A model generated the notes under the pieces. That model was not told the DNA's origin and made no database searches. It worked only from the letters and a program-made list of their open reading frames with translations. Position numbers and translations under genes: made by a program. From positions 305,850,984 through 305,914,983 of the forward strand of contig NC_053390.1 of NCBI RefSeq assembly GCF_905171765.1: 64,000 nt of DNA. Reading direction: 5' to 3'. This document shows, piece by piece, positions 11,650 through 22,802 of this stretch. The stretch is from Bufo bufo (lineage: Eukaryota; Chordata; Amphibia; Anura; Bufonidae). How positions within the stretch are numbered: position 1 is the stretch's first letter; each line of letters opens with the position of its first letter.

Positions 11650-12425
11650 GTGTCACCCTTTGCTCAGGGGGGGCCCTCATGGTGTGGACTTGTCATTTTT
11701 TTCTAAGGAATATAGTTTAACCGTTTATGTTCAAAAGAGAAAAAAAGAGGTCACTAAGTCAGCTCCAATCAGATATCTGCATAGACCCAGAGTCTTGGTC
11801 TATGTGCAGATATCTGATTGGAGCTGACTTCTTATTTTCTCTTTTGGACATAAATGGTTAAACTATTCCTTAGTGAAAATGACCAGTCCAGTCCACACCA
11901 TGAGGGCCCCCCTGAGCAAAGATTAGTAAATGTGGCAGGTGGTGGTGGCCCCAGGCCACAGTTCAGCAGACAGAGAGAACTCCTTTGTCTCTCTTCTCTC
12001 TAATAATCCACCAGTAATTTGAATAACCCCATTAGTGGGGGATTATTATAGAGATGGGAGACAAAGGGTTTGGGTTCTCTCTGTCTGCTGAACTGTGGCC
12101 TGGGGCCGGCCAGCCACATTTACTAATCTTTGCTCAGGGGGGCCCTCATAAATATAGACCCACATGGTGTGGACTGGTCATTTTTTCTAAGGAATATAGT
12201 TTAACCGTTTATGTGCAAAAGAGAAAAAAAGAGGTCACTAAGTCAGCTCCAATCAGATATCTGCATAGACCCAGAGTCTTGGTCTATGTGCAGATATCTG
12301 ATTGGAGCTGACTTCTTATTTTCTCTTTTGCACATAAATGGTTAAACTATTCCTTAGTGAAAATGACCAGTCCAGTCCACACCATGAGGGCCCCCCTGAG
12401 CAAAGATTAATAAATGTGGCAAGTG
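11650..12425. repeat. Alternating palindromes inside hAT 1
   Basis: Blocks CTGAGCAAAGATTAGTAAAT and AGCTCCAATCAGATATCTGC occur repeatedly in alternating orientation. Palindrome centres lie near 11793, 12025 and 12277. A further arm pair brackets the MITE (centre near 12990), and another lies at 13555-13800 (centre near 13690). The structure looks like stepwise inverted duplication and is not a simple tandem repeat. Confidence 0.75.
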
Positions 12426-12521
12426 GTGGCCCCAGGCCAGGCCACAGTTCAGCAGACAGAGAGAACCCAAACCCTTTGTCTGCCGTCTCTATAATAATCC
12501 CCCACTAATGGGGTTATTTAA

Positions 12522-13463
12522 AGCGAACCTTTCACCTCATTTTCACTTTATAAACTAGCAACAGTACCTTATAGATTATCTTGAGTGTGTTGTTATCCAT
12601 GTTAGTGCCGCTTTCCTGCGCTTTTTATTCATAAAAAAATCGTCCTATAAAGTTCTCATTTCTGCTCCAACAGTCACGCAACAAGTCAAGGGGGTATCCC
12701 TTCCTTCTCCTCTGGCCGTACCGCCCCTGCCCTAACCCCGCCTCTATGCTCTGTAATTGACAGCCGGCTCAGTCGCCGGGACGGCGCTTCTGAATCCTGC
12801 GAATGCGCCGTCCTCCTCATTCGCCGCGCGATCCCGTCTTTCTGGCGGACACAATCGAGACCATGTAACAGAATCGCGCATGCGCCGTACGGGATGCCTG
12901 CCTGTCTGCTCTCCCTCCCGTGCGCGCGCTCCACTATCTTCAGGCTCCAAGTGCCCCACGTGATCACTGTAGACTTGCCGCAGATTGCAAGCCAGTGATC
13001 ATCATGAGCGGAGCATTGTTCTAATAATCCGAAGGTATTTTATGAAGATAGTGGAGCGCGCGCACGGGAGGGAGAGCAGACAGGCAGGCATCGCGTACGG
13101 CGCATGCGCGATTCTGTTACATGGTCGCGCTTGTGTCCGCCAGAAAGACGGGATCGCGCGGCGAATGAGGAGGACGGCGCATGCGCAGGATTCAGAAGCG
13201 CCGTCCCGACTACTGAGCCGGCTGTCAATTACAAAGCATAGAGGCGGGGTTAGGGCAGGGGCGGTACGGCCAGAGGAGAGGGAAGGGATACCCCCTTGAC
13301 TTGTTGCGTGACTGTTGGAGCAGAAATGAGAACTTTATAAGATGATTTTTTTATGAATAAAAAGCGCAGGAAAGCGGCACTAACATGGATAACAACACAC
13401 TCAAGATAATCTATAAGGTACTGTTGCTAGTTTATAAAGTGAAAATAAGGTGAAAGGTTCGCT
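12522..13463. mobile_element. TTAA MITE B (942 bp palindrome)
   Basis: The termini are AGCGAACCTTTCACC and its inverse, flanked by TTAA (12518-12521 and 13464-13467). The arms are several hundred bases long and GC-rich near the centre, with a short spacer near 12990. Frames in the arms (12686-12967 minus and 12985-13299 plus) encode near-identical peptides because of the symmetry and are not genes. Confidence 0.75.
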
Positions 13464-13965
13464 TTAAATTACTGGTGGATTATTAGAGAGAAGAGAGACA
13501 AAGGAGTTCTCTCTGTCTGCTGAACTGTGGCCTGGGGCCACCACCTGCCACATTTACTAATCTTTTCTCAGGGGGGCCCTCATGGTCTGGACTGGTCATT
13601 TTTTCTAAGGAATATAGTTTAACCGTTTATGTGCAAAAGAGAAAAAAAGAGGTCACTAAGTCAGCTCCAATCAGATATCTGCATATGACTTCTTATCTTC
13701 TCTTTTGCACATAAATGGTTAAACTATTCCTTAGTGAAAATGACCAGTCCAGTCCACACCATGAGGGCCCCCCTGAGCAAAGATTAGTAAATGTGGCAAG
13801 TGATGGCCCCAGGCCACAGTTCAGCAGCAGAGTCAGACAGAGAGAAGAACCCAACCCCTGCCCTTGTCGCCTGGGGCTCTCTATAATAACCCCCCACAAA
13901 TTTATGAATGGTCGGATCTGGTGACCTGAGTCCTGACCGGTTTCTTCAAATATAAAATAAAGTCA

Positions 13966-13991
13966 ATATATATATATATATATATATATAA
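13966..13991. repeat. (TA)n microsatellite
   Basis: This is a simple TA dinucleotide tract inside hAT element 1. Confidence 0.9.
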
Positions 13992-14591
13992 TGCCTATGC
14001 GCAGCGTGCCACTGCTTTTTGCTTACCTCCTCCTCAGTCTTGTCCTCCCCTCCTGGCGCGGCAGTGGCAGGTCGACTCTGGCTGGCTTCCTGACTGTCTG
14101 TACTATTAGGTAGGTCAGGTCAGCAGGTCAGTGAGACTGGTCTGGACTTCTTGTCTGGTAAGTGGTCACAACTCACATCACGTGAGGCTGTGTGTGACTC
14201 ACTCACCACCGCCAGCCAATCCCTTTAGCCTCTGGACCGGAGGCGGGGACTTAGTCCCTGCTGGTGCCTGCTCCGCCGTGGCGCTTCACCAGGCTGCGGT
14301 GATGACTCACACAAGACACTCACACCCCCTTTTACCACGTGAGTGACGGGGGCGGGGGGCCGAAGTGCTTCGCCTTCGGCGCTGTAAGTTCAAGTTGTCT
14401 AGACATCTGTGGTGATGAGTAGACTGTCTGTGCTGCGCTGAAGCGCTTCTGCATATTAGATTATAGATAGAGACTGAGTCAGAGTCGCGAGTTGGGCCAG
14501 CCGCCATGGCCCCCATGAGCAACTGGGCCCGGGGCAGCTGCCCCTTTTGCCCTGCGGCAAAGACGGCCCTGATTGGACCTAGAACTAAAAA

Positions 14592-15245
14592 TAATGGGTG
14601 CCCTATAAGAAGCACCTGCCCATAAGACACACCTAGGTTTTAGAGGAGGAAAATAAGAAAAAAATATTTTTTATTACACCTCAGACCAGACTACCAATCA
14701 GACCCCCAATGTTAATCAAACCTTAGCTCAGACCCCTAATGTTAATAAGACCCTCAATCAAACCTCATCTCAGACCCCCAATGTTAATAAGACCACCAAT
14801 CAGACCCCAGATCAGACCACCAATGCTAATAAGACCACCACACAGACCTCAGATCAGACCCCTATGTTAATAAGACCCCCATGTAAACGAAGCAGAGCAG
14901 ACAAAAAAAATCAACTTACCTTTCCTTCTCCGACACTCAGTCTACCGAGATCCAGCGCTCTCCCTGGTCTTCCTGCCGCGCTGTGCTGTGACCTGATGTC
15001 ACACAGCGTGGTTTCACAGAACACACTGACGTCCTCAAGATGTGTGCAGGTCACAGCACAGCATGCAGGGCACTGCAGGAGAAGACCAGGAAGCGGTGAG
15101 TACAGAGATGGGGAGCGCTGCATACACCACTCCCCAGTCCTCCTGTACTAATGAGTGTTTCCATAATGGAAGGGCTCATTAGTATTTGCCCCATAAGATG
15201 CACTGACATTTTCCTCCCACCTCGCATCTTATAGGGCATAAAATA
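14592..15245. repeat. Foldback element with internal minisatellite
   Basis: Imperfect inverted ends containing GCCCTATAAGA and TCTTATAGGGC bracket the segment, with GGAGGAAAAT and ATTTTCCTCC further inside. Between about 14690 and 14885 a ~44-bp unit (CAGACCCCCAATGTTAATAA) is tandemly repeated about four times. There is no coding capacity and the flanking duplication is unclear. Confidence 0.45.
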
Positions 15246-15459
15246 CAGTCTCTATATAGTGTCATAATTAACAGACTGAATGAAGATGGGTTAGCCTACA
15301 TGTGTCCAATGGCAGTGTCCCTGTTCCCAGATGGGAATACTCCCTTTTTTACATGTAGACATTTCCATCTGACCTGGGACCAGAAAGTGGACAGCAGTGG
15401 GGACTATGGCAGCATCAGTAACAGCTGGAGATTGGGAAGGGGGACTATGGTTTCTATTT

Positions 15460-16245
15460 TATATATAAAAATGGGACTGAATGTTGTGGGGGTGATGTTT
15501 ACAGGCGGCTGGGGAGGGGCTGATATTAGTTACTTGGGACTGTATGTTGAAGAAGGCTGGGGAGGAGCTGATGTTATATACATGGGACTGTATTTTGGGG
15601 AAGGCTGTAGATAGAGAGTGCTGTTATTTACATGGGACTGTATATTGGAGGGAGCTGGAGAATGGAGAGATGGTGTGATGTTATTTACATGGGACTCTAT
15701 GGCGGAGGGAGGAATATAACTACAGGGGCACTGCAGGGGGCATTATAAATACTGGGGGCACTTCAGGGTGAGCATTATAACAGTAGGGGCCAGTATAAAT
15801 ACTGTGGGCACTGTATTATAAATCCAGGGGACATTATAGGCATACTTATTACTACTGGGGGCTCTATTAGAGTGACTTATAGATCCACCTTATTTCTACT
15901 AAGAGCACTATGGGGGGGCCTTAATACTACTGAGCGGTCTGTAGATAGCTTCATTATCACTGAGGGAACAATAGGGGGCCTTATTTCTACTGGGGGTATT
16001 ATTAATACTGGAGGGCTCTTCTATAAATAGGTGCACTCTTGGGGAGTGCTATCACGGTTGGGGGCACTGTAGGGGCAGTATTACTAATGGGGGCATTCTT
16101 GGGCAGCATTATCACTGTTGGGGGCATTTTGGGAACAGTATTACTAATGAGGGCATTCTAGAAGGGAATTACTATTGGTGGGACTATGAGGAGCACTATT
16201 ACTATGGGGGCACTAATATTTTTTCAGGATGGTATTTGGGGGTAT
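15460..16245. repeat. Degenerate tandem repeats
   Basis: The first part repeats ACATGGGACTGTATnTTGG-type units with GGCTGGGGAGG. From about 15715 the sequence becomes diverged copies of GGGGGCATTATTACTA. Both look like decayed minisatellites. Confidence 0.55.
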
Positions 16246-16625
16246 TGGGGAGCACAGCGAACCGTAGGATAACACTGTGGGGACTCCAGGTTGGAGGATG
16301 ATGATAGAAAAGTGAGGACTCTAAGATGTCTGTGTGTCACACTCTGCAGAGACGAGGCGGTTGAAAGAAGTTGTACGGACCAAATGGAGAAGATGATGAC
16401 AGAGAAGATCTACATCGGAGAAGACATCACCTGGAGGCACTGGATGTGACAGGTATGTGCTGCTGTATTGCAAGTACAACAAAATGCAGTGTGTGTGGGT
16501 GTTTTGAGATCCTAGCAATGTCCATGATCTTTACTGTTAGCATTTAGCTCAGACCTTCACCTGACTGCAGACCCAGGTATGTGGACCTTTACTAAAACTA
16601 GTTGAGTACCCCTGCCATAGACTTA
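16246..16625. other. Unassigned spacer
   Basis: Nothing recognisable is seen between the degenerate minisatellite and the next MITE. Confidence 0.35.
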
Positions 16626-16949
16626 AGGTCCTTTCGCATGGATCGATCAGGCCAATTTACATGCAGCAAACACCTCCGCTGTATGGGGACAAGGGATTGC
16701 TACAGTGATCGCATGTCCCCATAGGAAATCATTGTTCCTGCGCAGCAGAGTTTTGTTTAGACAGCACAATCTGCTGCACAGGAAATATAATTTTCTGTGC
16801 CAGCAGAACAACATGATAACCAGTGTCTGCTCATTCATCGGGTGATTGCTGGCAATTTTTACATAGGCTTATTATTGGCAATGAGCGTTTATACAAATGC
16901 TCATCCCCAATAATTAGCCAGATTATTGGTCCGTGTAAAAGGACCTTTA
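16626..16949. mobile_element. MITE with AAGGTCCTTT termini
   Basis: Inverted ends AAGGTCCTTT and AAAGGACCTT bound the element, and a second copy of the family begins at 17950. The interior carries blocks such as TATGGGGACAAG that also occur in that second copy. The superfamily is not certain. Confidence 0.5.
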
Positions 16950-17614
16950 GGGCTGTTTCACATAAGCGAGTCCATTGCGGGAATCACGCTCCGCGTGTGA
17001 GCATGATCCTCCGCTCTGGACCTGCAGGAGCGCACAGCATTATCATGATTTATAATGCTATGTGTCTCTGCTTGACCTTATTTCTACAGAATCATACTGA
17101 CAGCTTTATGTCACTATGATCCTATATCAGTAAGGTCAAGCAGAAGCACATAGCATTATAAATCATAGCATTATAAATACATAAAGGGAATCAACTCGGT
17201 AAAGGAAGAGAGCATATTTAAAAGAAGAAAAAGTACCACAAGAGGACACAGTTTTAAATTAGAGGGGCAAAGGTTTAAAAGTAATATAAGGAAGTATTAT
17301 TTTACTGAGAGAGTAGTGGATGCATGGAATAGCCTTCCTGCAGAAGTGGTAGCTGCAAATACAGTGAAGGGGTTTAAGCATGCATGGGATAGGCATAAGG
17401 CCATCCTTCATATAAGATAGGGCCGGGGGCTATCCATAGTATTCAGTATATTGGGCAGACTAGATGGGCCAAATGGTTCTTATCTGCCGACACATTCTAT
17501 GTTTCTATGTTTCTATGACAATGTTGTGCGCTCCTGCAAGTCCAGAGCGGAGGATCACACTCACACACGGAGCGTGATTCCCGCAATGGACTCGCTTATG
17601 TGAAACAGCCCTAA
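16947..17614. mobile_element. MITE with a LINE tail inserted
   Basis: The arms GGGCTGTTTCACATAAGCGA and its inverse are ~60-80 bp long and nearly exact, flanked by TA. The centre is occupied by a CR1/L2-type LINE 3' end (about 17175-17516), so the MITE was there first. Without the insert it would be a normal few-hundred-base MITE. Confidence 0.65.
17211..17420 (+). pseudogene. CR1/L2-type LINE ORF2 C-terminus
   Basis: Reading in one frame to the stop at 17418-17420 gives RKYYFTERVVDAWNSLPAEV followed by FKHAWDRHKAILHIR. This pattern (FTxRVVxxWNSLPxxVV...F) is the typical last segment of vertebrate non-LTR retrotransposon ORF2 proteins. The copy is truncated at its 5' side. Downstream, 17421-17516 is the 3' tail, ending in repeated TTCTATG. 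The upstream reverse transcriptase is absent. Confidence 0.75.
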
Positions 17615-17949
17615 GGGTGCATTCCCACGTGGCAAAAAATCCACTAGAAAATCCACCACAAAAACACTTCCCCCCATGTTTTCTTATGGGGTTGAAAAGT
17701 GTCAATCCCTGCCCTGTGTTCCACTGTGGAATAACATTCTGCAGCGTAAATAATGATGTGTGGTTTTCTAAAGCAGAATGTCTCCATTAATTTCAATGGA
17801 AAATATAATATGCACAGAAATCTGTAAGAAAATCTGCACAGAAATTCACATCAAGATCTGCACGTAAAAATCCTCACCAAAACCTTTGTAAAGATCGGCA
17901 CCTGTGTATTTTCCAGCATATTTTACCACCACGTGTGAAGGCATCCTTA
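17612..17949. mobile_element. MITE with TAAGGGTGCAT termini
   Basis: Imperfect inverted ends (TAAGGGTGCATTCCCACGTG and the inverse of ACGTGTGAAGGCATCCTTA) bound an AT-rich body of degenerate, partly complementary blocks. It abuts its neighbours with no spacer, so exact ends are uncertain. Confidence 0.45.
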
Positions 17950-18137
17950 AGTTCCTTTTACACATGGAATGAACCAAATATTCCCGATAATTGCCTGATC
18001 GTGTGCGGAGATAAGGGCTGCATAAACATGTCTCCACTGTATGGGGACAAGCGATCACCACAGATCGCTTGTCCCTATAATTATTGTTCACAGTTTACAC
18101 AGCACGATCTGCTGCGCAGATACAATGATATTAGGTG
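17950..18137. mobile_element. MITE half interrupted by the hAT unit
   Basis: The sequence from GTTCCTTTTACACATGG matches the start of the MITE at 16626. It stops at ATTAGGTG, where the hAT unit 18138-26441 is inserted, and resumes at 26450 through about 26590 with blocks such as CATCGGGTGATTGC also found in the first copy. The other half confirms that this was one element before the insertion. Confidence 0.6.
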
Positions 18138-18461
18138 CAGGGGCGGACTGAGAAGCCTCAGGGCCCCCGGGCAAAATAAATCAAGGGCCCCCTTACAGGC
18201 TCCACCCATGTTCTGCCACAAGCCCCACCCACGTGTACAGGATCAGGCCCCTCCTGAGTCCTATCCTATACAGGTAAGTATTACGATTCGCGACTAGGGT
18301 GGCCACTTGCTTCACCCCAAAAAGGAGGACATTCTAGGCCACATCCTCAACCTGATAAACGACGCCCCTCTCCCAGTAAGTGCCCGGCAAAAGAAAAAAA
18401 ATACGTCACTATAGCGCTTTTGCTTTACTGTACTCTGCGGGATGGAAAAGCGCTGTATTAT

Positions 18462-18925
18462 TAACCTAGTTCAGCAGTCCTAAGTCCCCAATTCACAGTA
18501 GTTATTAACTCCTTTCACTAGTCCCCTCTTCAGTGAAGAGGGGACTGCTGAAGGGGTTAATAAATACTGTGAACAGGGGACATTTGAAAGGAGTTAATAA
18601 TTACTGTGAAGGGCCTTCAATAGTTATTAACCCCTTTCAGCAGTCCCCCATTCACAGTATTTATTAACCCCTTTCAGAAGTCCTCAATTCACAGTATTTA
18701 TTAACCACTTCAGCAGTCCCCCATTCACAGTATTTATTAACCACTTCAGCAGTCCCCCATTCACAGTATTTATTAACCCCTTCAGCAGTCCCCCCTTCAC
18801 TGAAGAGGGGACTAGTGAAAGGGGTTAATAATTACTGTGAATGGGGGACTGCTGAAACGGGTTAATAACTACTGTGAAGGGCCTTCAGTAGTTATTAACC
18901 CCTTTTCACAGTCCTTTATTCACAC
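18462..18925. repeat. Tandem repeat with units in both orientations
   Basis: A ~37-bp unit (TTCACAGTATTTATTAACCC plus CTTCAGCAGTCCCC) is repeated more than ten times. Runs of direct units alternate with runs of inverted units, so the array can form several hairpins. Confidence 0.75.
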
Positions 18926-19193
18926 TGGTATTTATCAGACTTTTTTATAACTTATTTTTCTCCCCTTTTCACCCCGGCCCTGCCACAGCCCACAGCAACA
19001 GCAGCGCCGCCAGCCCAGCACAGTCTTTCAATTTCTTTCAGACCAGACATGGCTGAGACGTAAAGCTGCCTAGGCTACCACTTAACCAAAAACCACTACC
19101 TCAGCGAACTCTGTGCACACGCTCCTCAGAGTTCCCTTCCTTCTCCCACGAATCCCACAGCGCCAATGAGTGCGCGAACAGCGCTGCGGTGTG

Positions 19194-19410
19194 CAGGGGC
19201 GTAACTAGAAGTGACTGGGCCCCACAGCAAATATTTATAAGGGCCCCCCCAGCGCACTTCGCACCTCCCTCCTCCTGTATAAACCCCACTCCTTTGGCAC
19301 AGTGTAGCGGTATACTGTATATTGTGGGGCACAGTGTAGCGGTATACTGTATATTGTGTGGCACACTGTAGAGGTATACTGTATATTGTGGGGAACAGTG
19401 TAGGTTATAT
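19194..19410. repeat. Lone hAT-like terminus and short tandem repeat
   Basis: CAGGGGCGTAACTAGAAGTG at 19194 is a typical hAT-type end, but no matching inverse end was found. From about 19300 to 19405 the unit GTAGCGGTATACTGTATATT is repeated three to four times. A diverged inverse copy occurs near 49660-49690. Confidence 0.5.
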
Positions 19411-19984
19411 GTGTATAACATAAACATATTTCATATGAAAACTTACAGTTACTTGGCTTGGCCCTTGGGGATCTCGGACGCCACTTCAACACTTGGCCGG
19501 GGGCTCGGCGGAGCTGATGTTGTGTTTTATCCTAATGAGAAAGATTTCATAATAAGGATTTGGAGAAGGGGCAGAGGGATAGCAGAGCAGGGAGAGGTTG
19601 TGCTGCTACTAGGGGTCATACCATAATGGAGTAAGAAAGCCCACCATAATGCCCCCCCAGTAGAAATAATTCTCCTTATAATGTCACCCTCCTTAAAATA
19701 CCCCCTTGTAATGCCCCCAGTTGAGCTAATGCCCCATAGTGCCCCCATAATGTCCCAGTATAAAATACCCCTATATAGTGCCCCCAGTAAATTCCCCCAT
19801 AGTGCTCATCTCCCCCCTTCCTGCTAGTGCCCCCCATAATGTACCAGTATAAAATGCCCCATATATAGTGCCCCAGTAGATGCCCCTCAGTGTCCGGCCT
19901 CTGATAGGCTGCCGACCTAGTGTCCCCCATAATGCCCCCCAATAATGTGCCAGTAAGTGTCCCCATAGATGCCCCCCATCATGT

Positions 19985-20380
19985 CACAGTATCAAGTGCC
20001 TCTCTCCCCCCCCCCCCCGCATGTCCCAGTATCATAGTGCCATCTCCCCCCCAATGTGCCAGTATCAAGTGCCTCTCTCCTTCCCACCCCCATGTGCCAG
20101 TATCATAGTGCCAAACCCCCTCATGTGCCAGTATCAAGTGCCTCTCTCCCCCCCACCCATGTGCCAGTATCAAGGGCCAAACCCCCCCTCCCACGTGCCA
20201 GTATCAAGTGCCTCTCTCCTCCCCCCCATGTCCCAGTATCAAAATGCCATCTCCCCCCCCAAAAAAGTGCCAGTATCAAGTGCCTCTCTTCCCCCCCCCC
20301 CATGTGCCAGTATCAGGTGCCAACCCCTCTCCCCTCCATGTGCCAGTATCAGGTGCCAACCCCCCTCCCCCCATGTGCCC
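19985..20380. repeat. C-rich minisatellite
   Basis: About ten copies of a 35-40 bp unit built on ATGTGCCAGTATCAAGTGCC and C runs lie here. Proline/serine-rich frames across it (for example 20021-20560) are a by-product of the repeat. Confidence 0.8.
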
Positions 20381-20389
20381 ATGAGATAT

Positions 20390-20561
20390 AGTAGAGCTGA
20401 GTGTGCTGGTGCAGCTGTCATGTGTATTAGATGTAGCAGAGCTGGGTGTGCTGGGGTAGCTATTATATATAGAGATATAGCAGAGCTGAGTGTGCTGGGA
20501 CAGCTGTCATATAGAGATATAGCAGTGCTGGGTGTGTTGGGGCAGCTGTCATGTGTATAGA
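20390..20561. repeat. ~44-bp minisatellite (minus-type copy)
   Basis: Four or so units with GCAGAGCTGAGTGTGCTGG and CAGCTGTCATGTGTA. They are the reverse complement of the long array at 49065-49635. Confidence 0.75.
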
Positions 20562-20566
20562 TGTAC

Positions 20567-21260
20567 TGTCACGGGGTTCCGAAGGTGCACTCGGTCCCCC
20601 ATTGCCCGCAGAACTGTTGCTTAGCTTTTGGAATGAGGTTCTGTGTTTGACCTCATTCCCAGGGTGGCTTTACTAGCTGGGTGGCTCCCTGCTCCTAGTC
20701 TGCCTTGAGCGCCGAGCTGATCACTCGGTGCTCAACTGGTTGGTCTGTCGGTCATGTGACACTGGCCACGTCACATGACCCTCACTCCTCACTATAAATA
20801 CAGGCAGCCTGCTAGCCACAGGTTGCCTGTTAATTTCTAGGTTCCTGGCTATTTGTTGGACTGCTGAATACTTACCTGATCCTGTTCCCTGACCATCCTT
20901 TTGCCTGCTGCTCCTGTACTGCGTTTCCGTCCTGGTATTGTGACCTCGGCTCCCACCTGACTACTCTCTTAGGACTCCTCTTGTACTTCTCTGCTCTCCT
21001 GGTATTTATGACCCCGGCTTCTCCTGACAATTCTCTGCTTGCTCCATTTGTACTTTGCAGCTTTCCTGGTATTGACTCGGTCCGTTCACGTCCTGTTGTT
21101 TGTCTGTCTGTCATCCCTGCACTTACTCCAAGTTAGGGATTGCCGTCCAGTTGTCCCCTGTCATTAGGACTCGCGAGGCAAGTAGGCAGGGCCAGGGGTA
21201 AGGGTGGAGCGCAGTGGTCACTTCCCTCCCCCCTGTGTGTGTGTGTACGCGACCGTTACA
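20567..21260 (+). repeat. 5' LTR of gypsy-1
   Basis: It begins TGTCACGGGG and ends CGACCGTTACA. A TATA-like CTATAAATACAGG lies near 20791 and is the probable promoter core. It is nearly identical to 25431-26124. Confidence 0.9.
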
Positions 21261-21288
21261 GATTAACAGGCCCAATAACCACTGTATT

Positions 21289-22774
21289 ATGAATCCTCTG
21301 GTGACCCTGACTGACCATGTCTCTAATCTGACGCAGAGGGTGCAGGAGTTAGGGGAAAAACTCAGTTCTTTTGAGTTAGGGCAAGGTTCTTCCACTCCTC
21401 AGGCCTCCAGTCCTTTTTTTTTAGCCCCAGATTAAGCTCCCAGACTCCTTTTCTGGAGACCGGAGGAAGTTTCTCTCTTTTAAGGAGAGTTGCAAACTTT
21501 ACTTCCGTTTGCGCCCCGTGTCCTCTGGCTCCGAGAGTCAACGCGTGGGCATTATCATTTCCCGATTACAGGGTGATCCCCAGGACTGGGCGTTCTCTTT
21601 ACCTGCTGGCACCAGTTGTTTATATTCTGTGGAGAGGTTCTTTCAGGCCTTGGGTACCCTCTATGATGAACCAGACAGGGCTCTAGTAGCCGAGACGGCT
21701 CTAAAGGCACTGGTTCAGGGCAATTTACCAGCGGAGGATTATTGCACCCAATTCAGAAGGTGGTGTGTCCCCTCAGGATGGAACGAACCAGCCCTGAAGA
21801 GTCAGTTCAGGTCAGGTCTGTCTGATAAATTAAAGGATCTTCTGGTCAGTTATCAACTTCCAGAGACCTTAGAGGAGATGATGACCCTTGTTGTCCGACT
21901 TGACCGACGGGTTAGAGAGAGACGACAGGAACAACAGTTCTCTTCCCAGATGGTGGTCCAGCCAGAGGCCTATCCCAGAGACAATGCTGAGGTCTCCACC
22001 GAGGAACCCATGCAGGTTGGCATGACCCGAGGGAATCTTCGCCGCAGACGTGGAGAATGCTTTTACTGTGGAGATCCTGACCATTGGATCAACCAGTGTC
22101 CTAAGAAGGTCCTCTCTGTCAAGTCTCCTAAGACAAGACAACCTAAAGACCAGGTACACCCTGAATTTTCTAAATGTAAGCTTTTGGTACCCATTATGAT
22201 TTCTCTGGGAGTAGATAAAGGGCCGGGTAAGGCCTTTATTGATTCTGGCTCAGCGGCTAGCTTTATTGACTCTGAGTATGCTGTAAGATTGGGTATTCCT
22301 ATGTTTGCCTTACCAACTCCTATCCATGTCATGGCTATTGATGCTACTCCTCTTATTGGTGGTACGGTGAGCTTATGTACCTCAGAGATTTCTCTAACCG
22401 TGGGTGTGTGCCACTCAGAGAGATGTTCGCTTCTAGTCCTGGAGAACCTACCTGCTGAGGTGGTACTAGGGTTGCCTTGGCTCCGACTACATAACCCCAC
22501 TATAGATTGGTCCAATGGGGAGTTGGTGAGATGGGGGCCTAAGTGTGACTCGTGCTTGTCCGTGGTACAGGCTGGGGTCTTAGTAAAGTCTGATACTTTA
22601 CCCTCTGTTGTTAGAGAATATTCTGATGTATTCTCATCACCAACCCCGGAGGTTCTACCCCCCCATAGACCTTATGATTGTACCATAGAGCTAGTAGAGG
22701 GGGCCAAGTTTCCTAAAGGACGAATTTATAATCTTTCTATGCCCGAACGCAAGGCCATGGAAGAGCCTTGGTAA
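21289..22774 (+). pseudogene. gag: gypsy-1 Gag and protease, frameshifted
   Basis: The probable start is ATG 21289, giving a coiled-coil-like N-terminus (MNPLVTLTDHVSNLTQRVQE). A +1 shift near 21430 introduces the stop TAA at 21433-21435. The frame continues at about 21437 and runs to a stop at 22772-22774. Within it are the capsid-like block (QGDPQDWAF, then FRRWC and SQFRSGLSDKLKDLL), a CCHC zinc knuckle CFYCGDPDHWINQC and the aspartic protease site AFIDSGSAASF with D-S-G. A small deletion near 22765 shifts the frame again before the reverse transcriptase. Gag packages the element RNA and the protease cleaves the polyprotein. This copy could not make either in full without frame correction. 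Confidence 0.88.
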
Positions 22775-22802
22775 AGGGCATATTAGACCTTCTGTCTCTC
22801 CT

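Larger units (their letters stand above)
11278..14571. mobile_element. Non-autonomous hAT element 1 (3.3 kb)
   Basis: The termini are CAGGGCCGTCTTT and its exact inverse, flanked by the 8-bp direct repeat ATTGGACC (11270-11277 and 14572-14579), the hallmark of hAT transposition. No transposase is present. The body is made of alternating palindromes, a separate TTAA MITE (12522-13463), a TA microsatellite and GC-rich DNA. Element 48667-50385 has the same two ends in opposite orientation, so they belong to one family. Confidence 0.85.

Noticed and set aside
20021..20560. Pro/Ser-rich frame of 179 codons
   Set aside because: It crosses two unrelated tandem repeats and has no coding signature.
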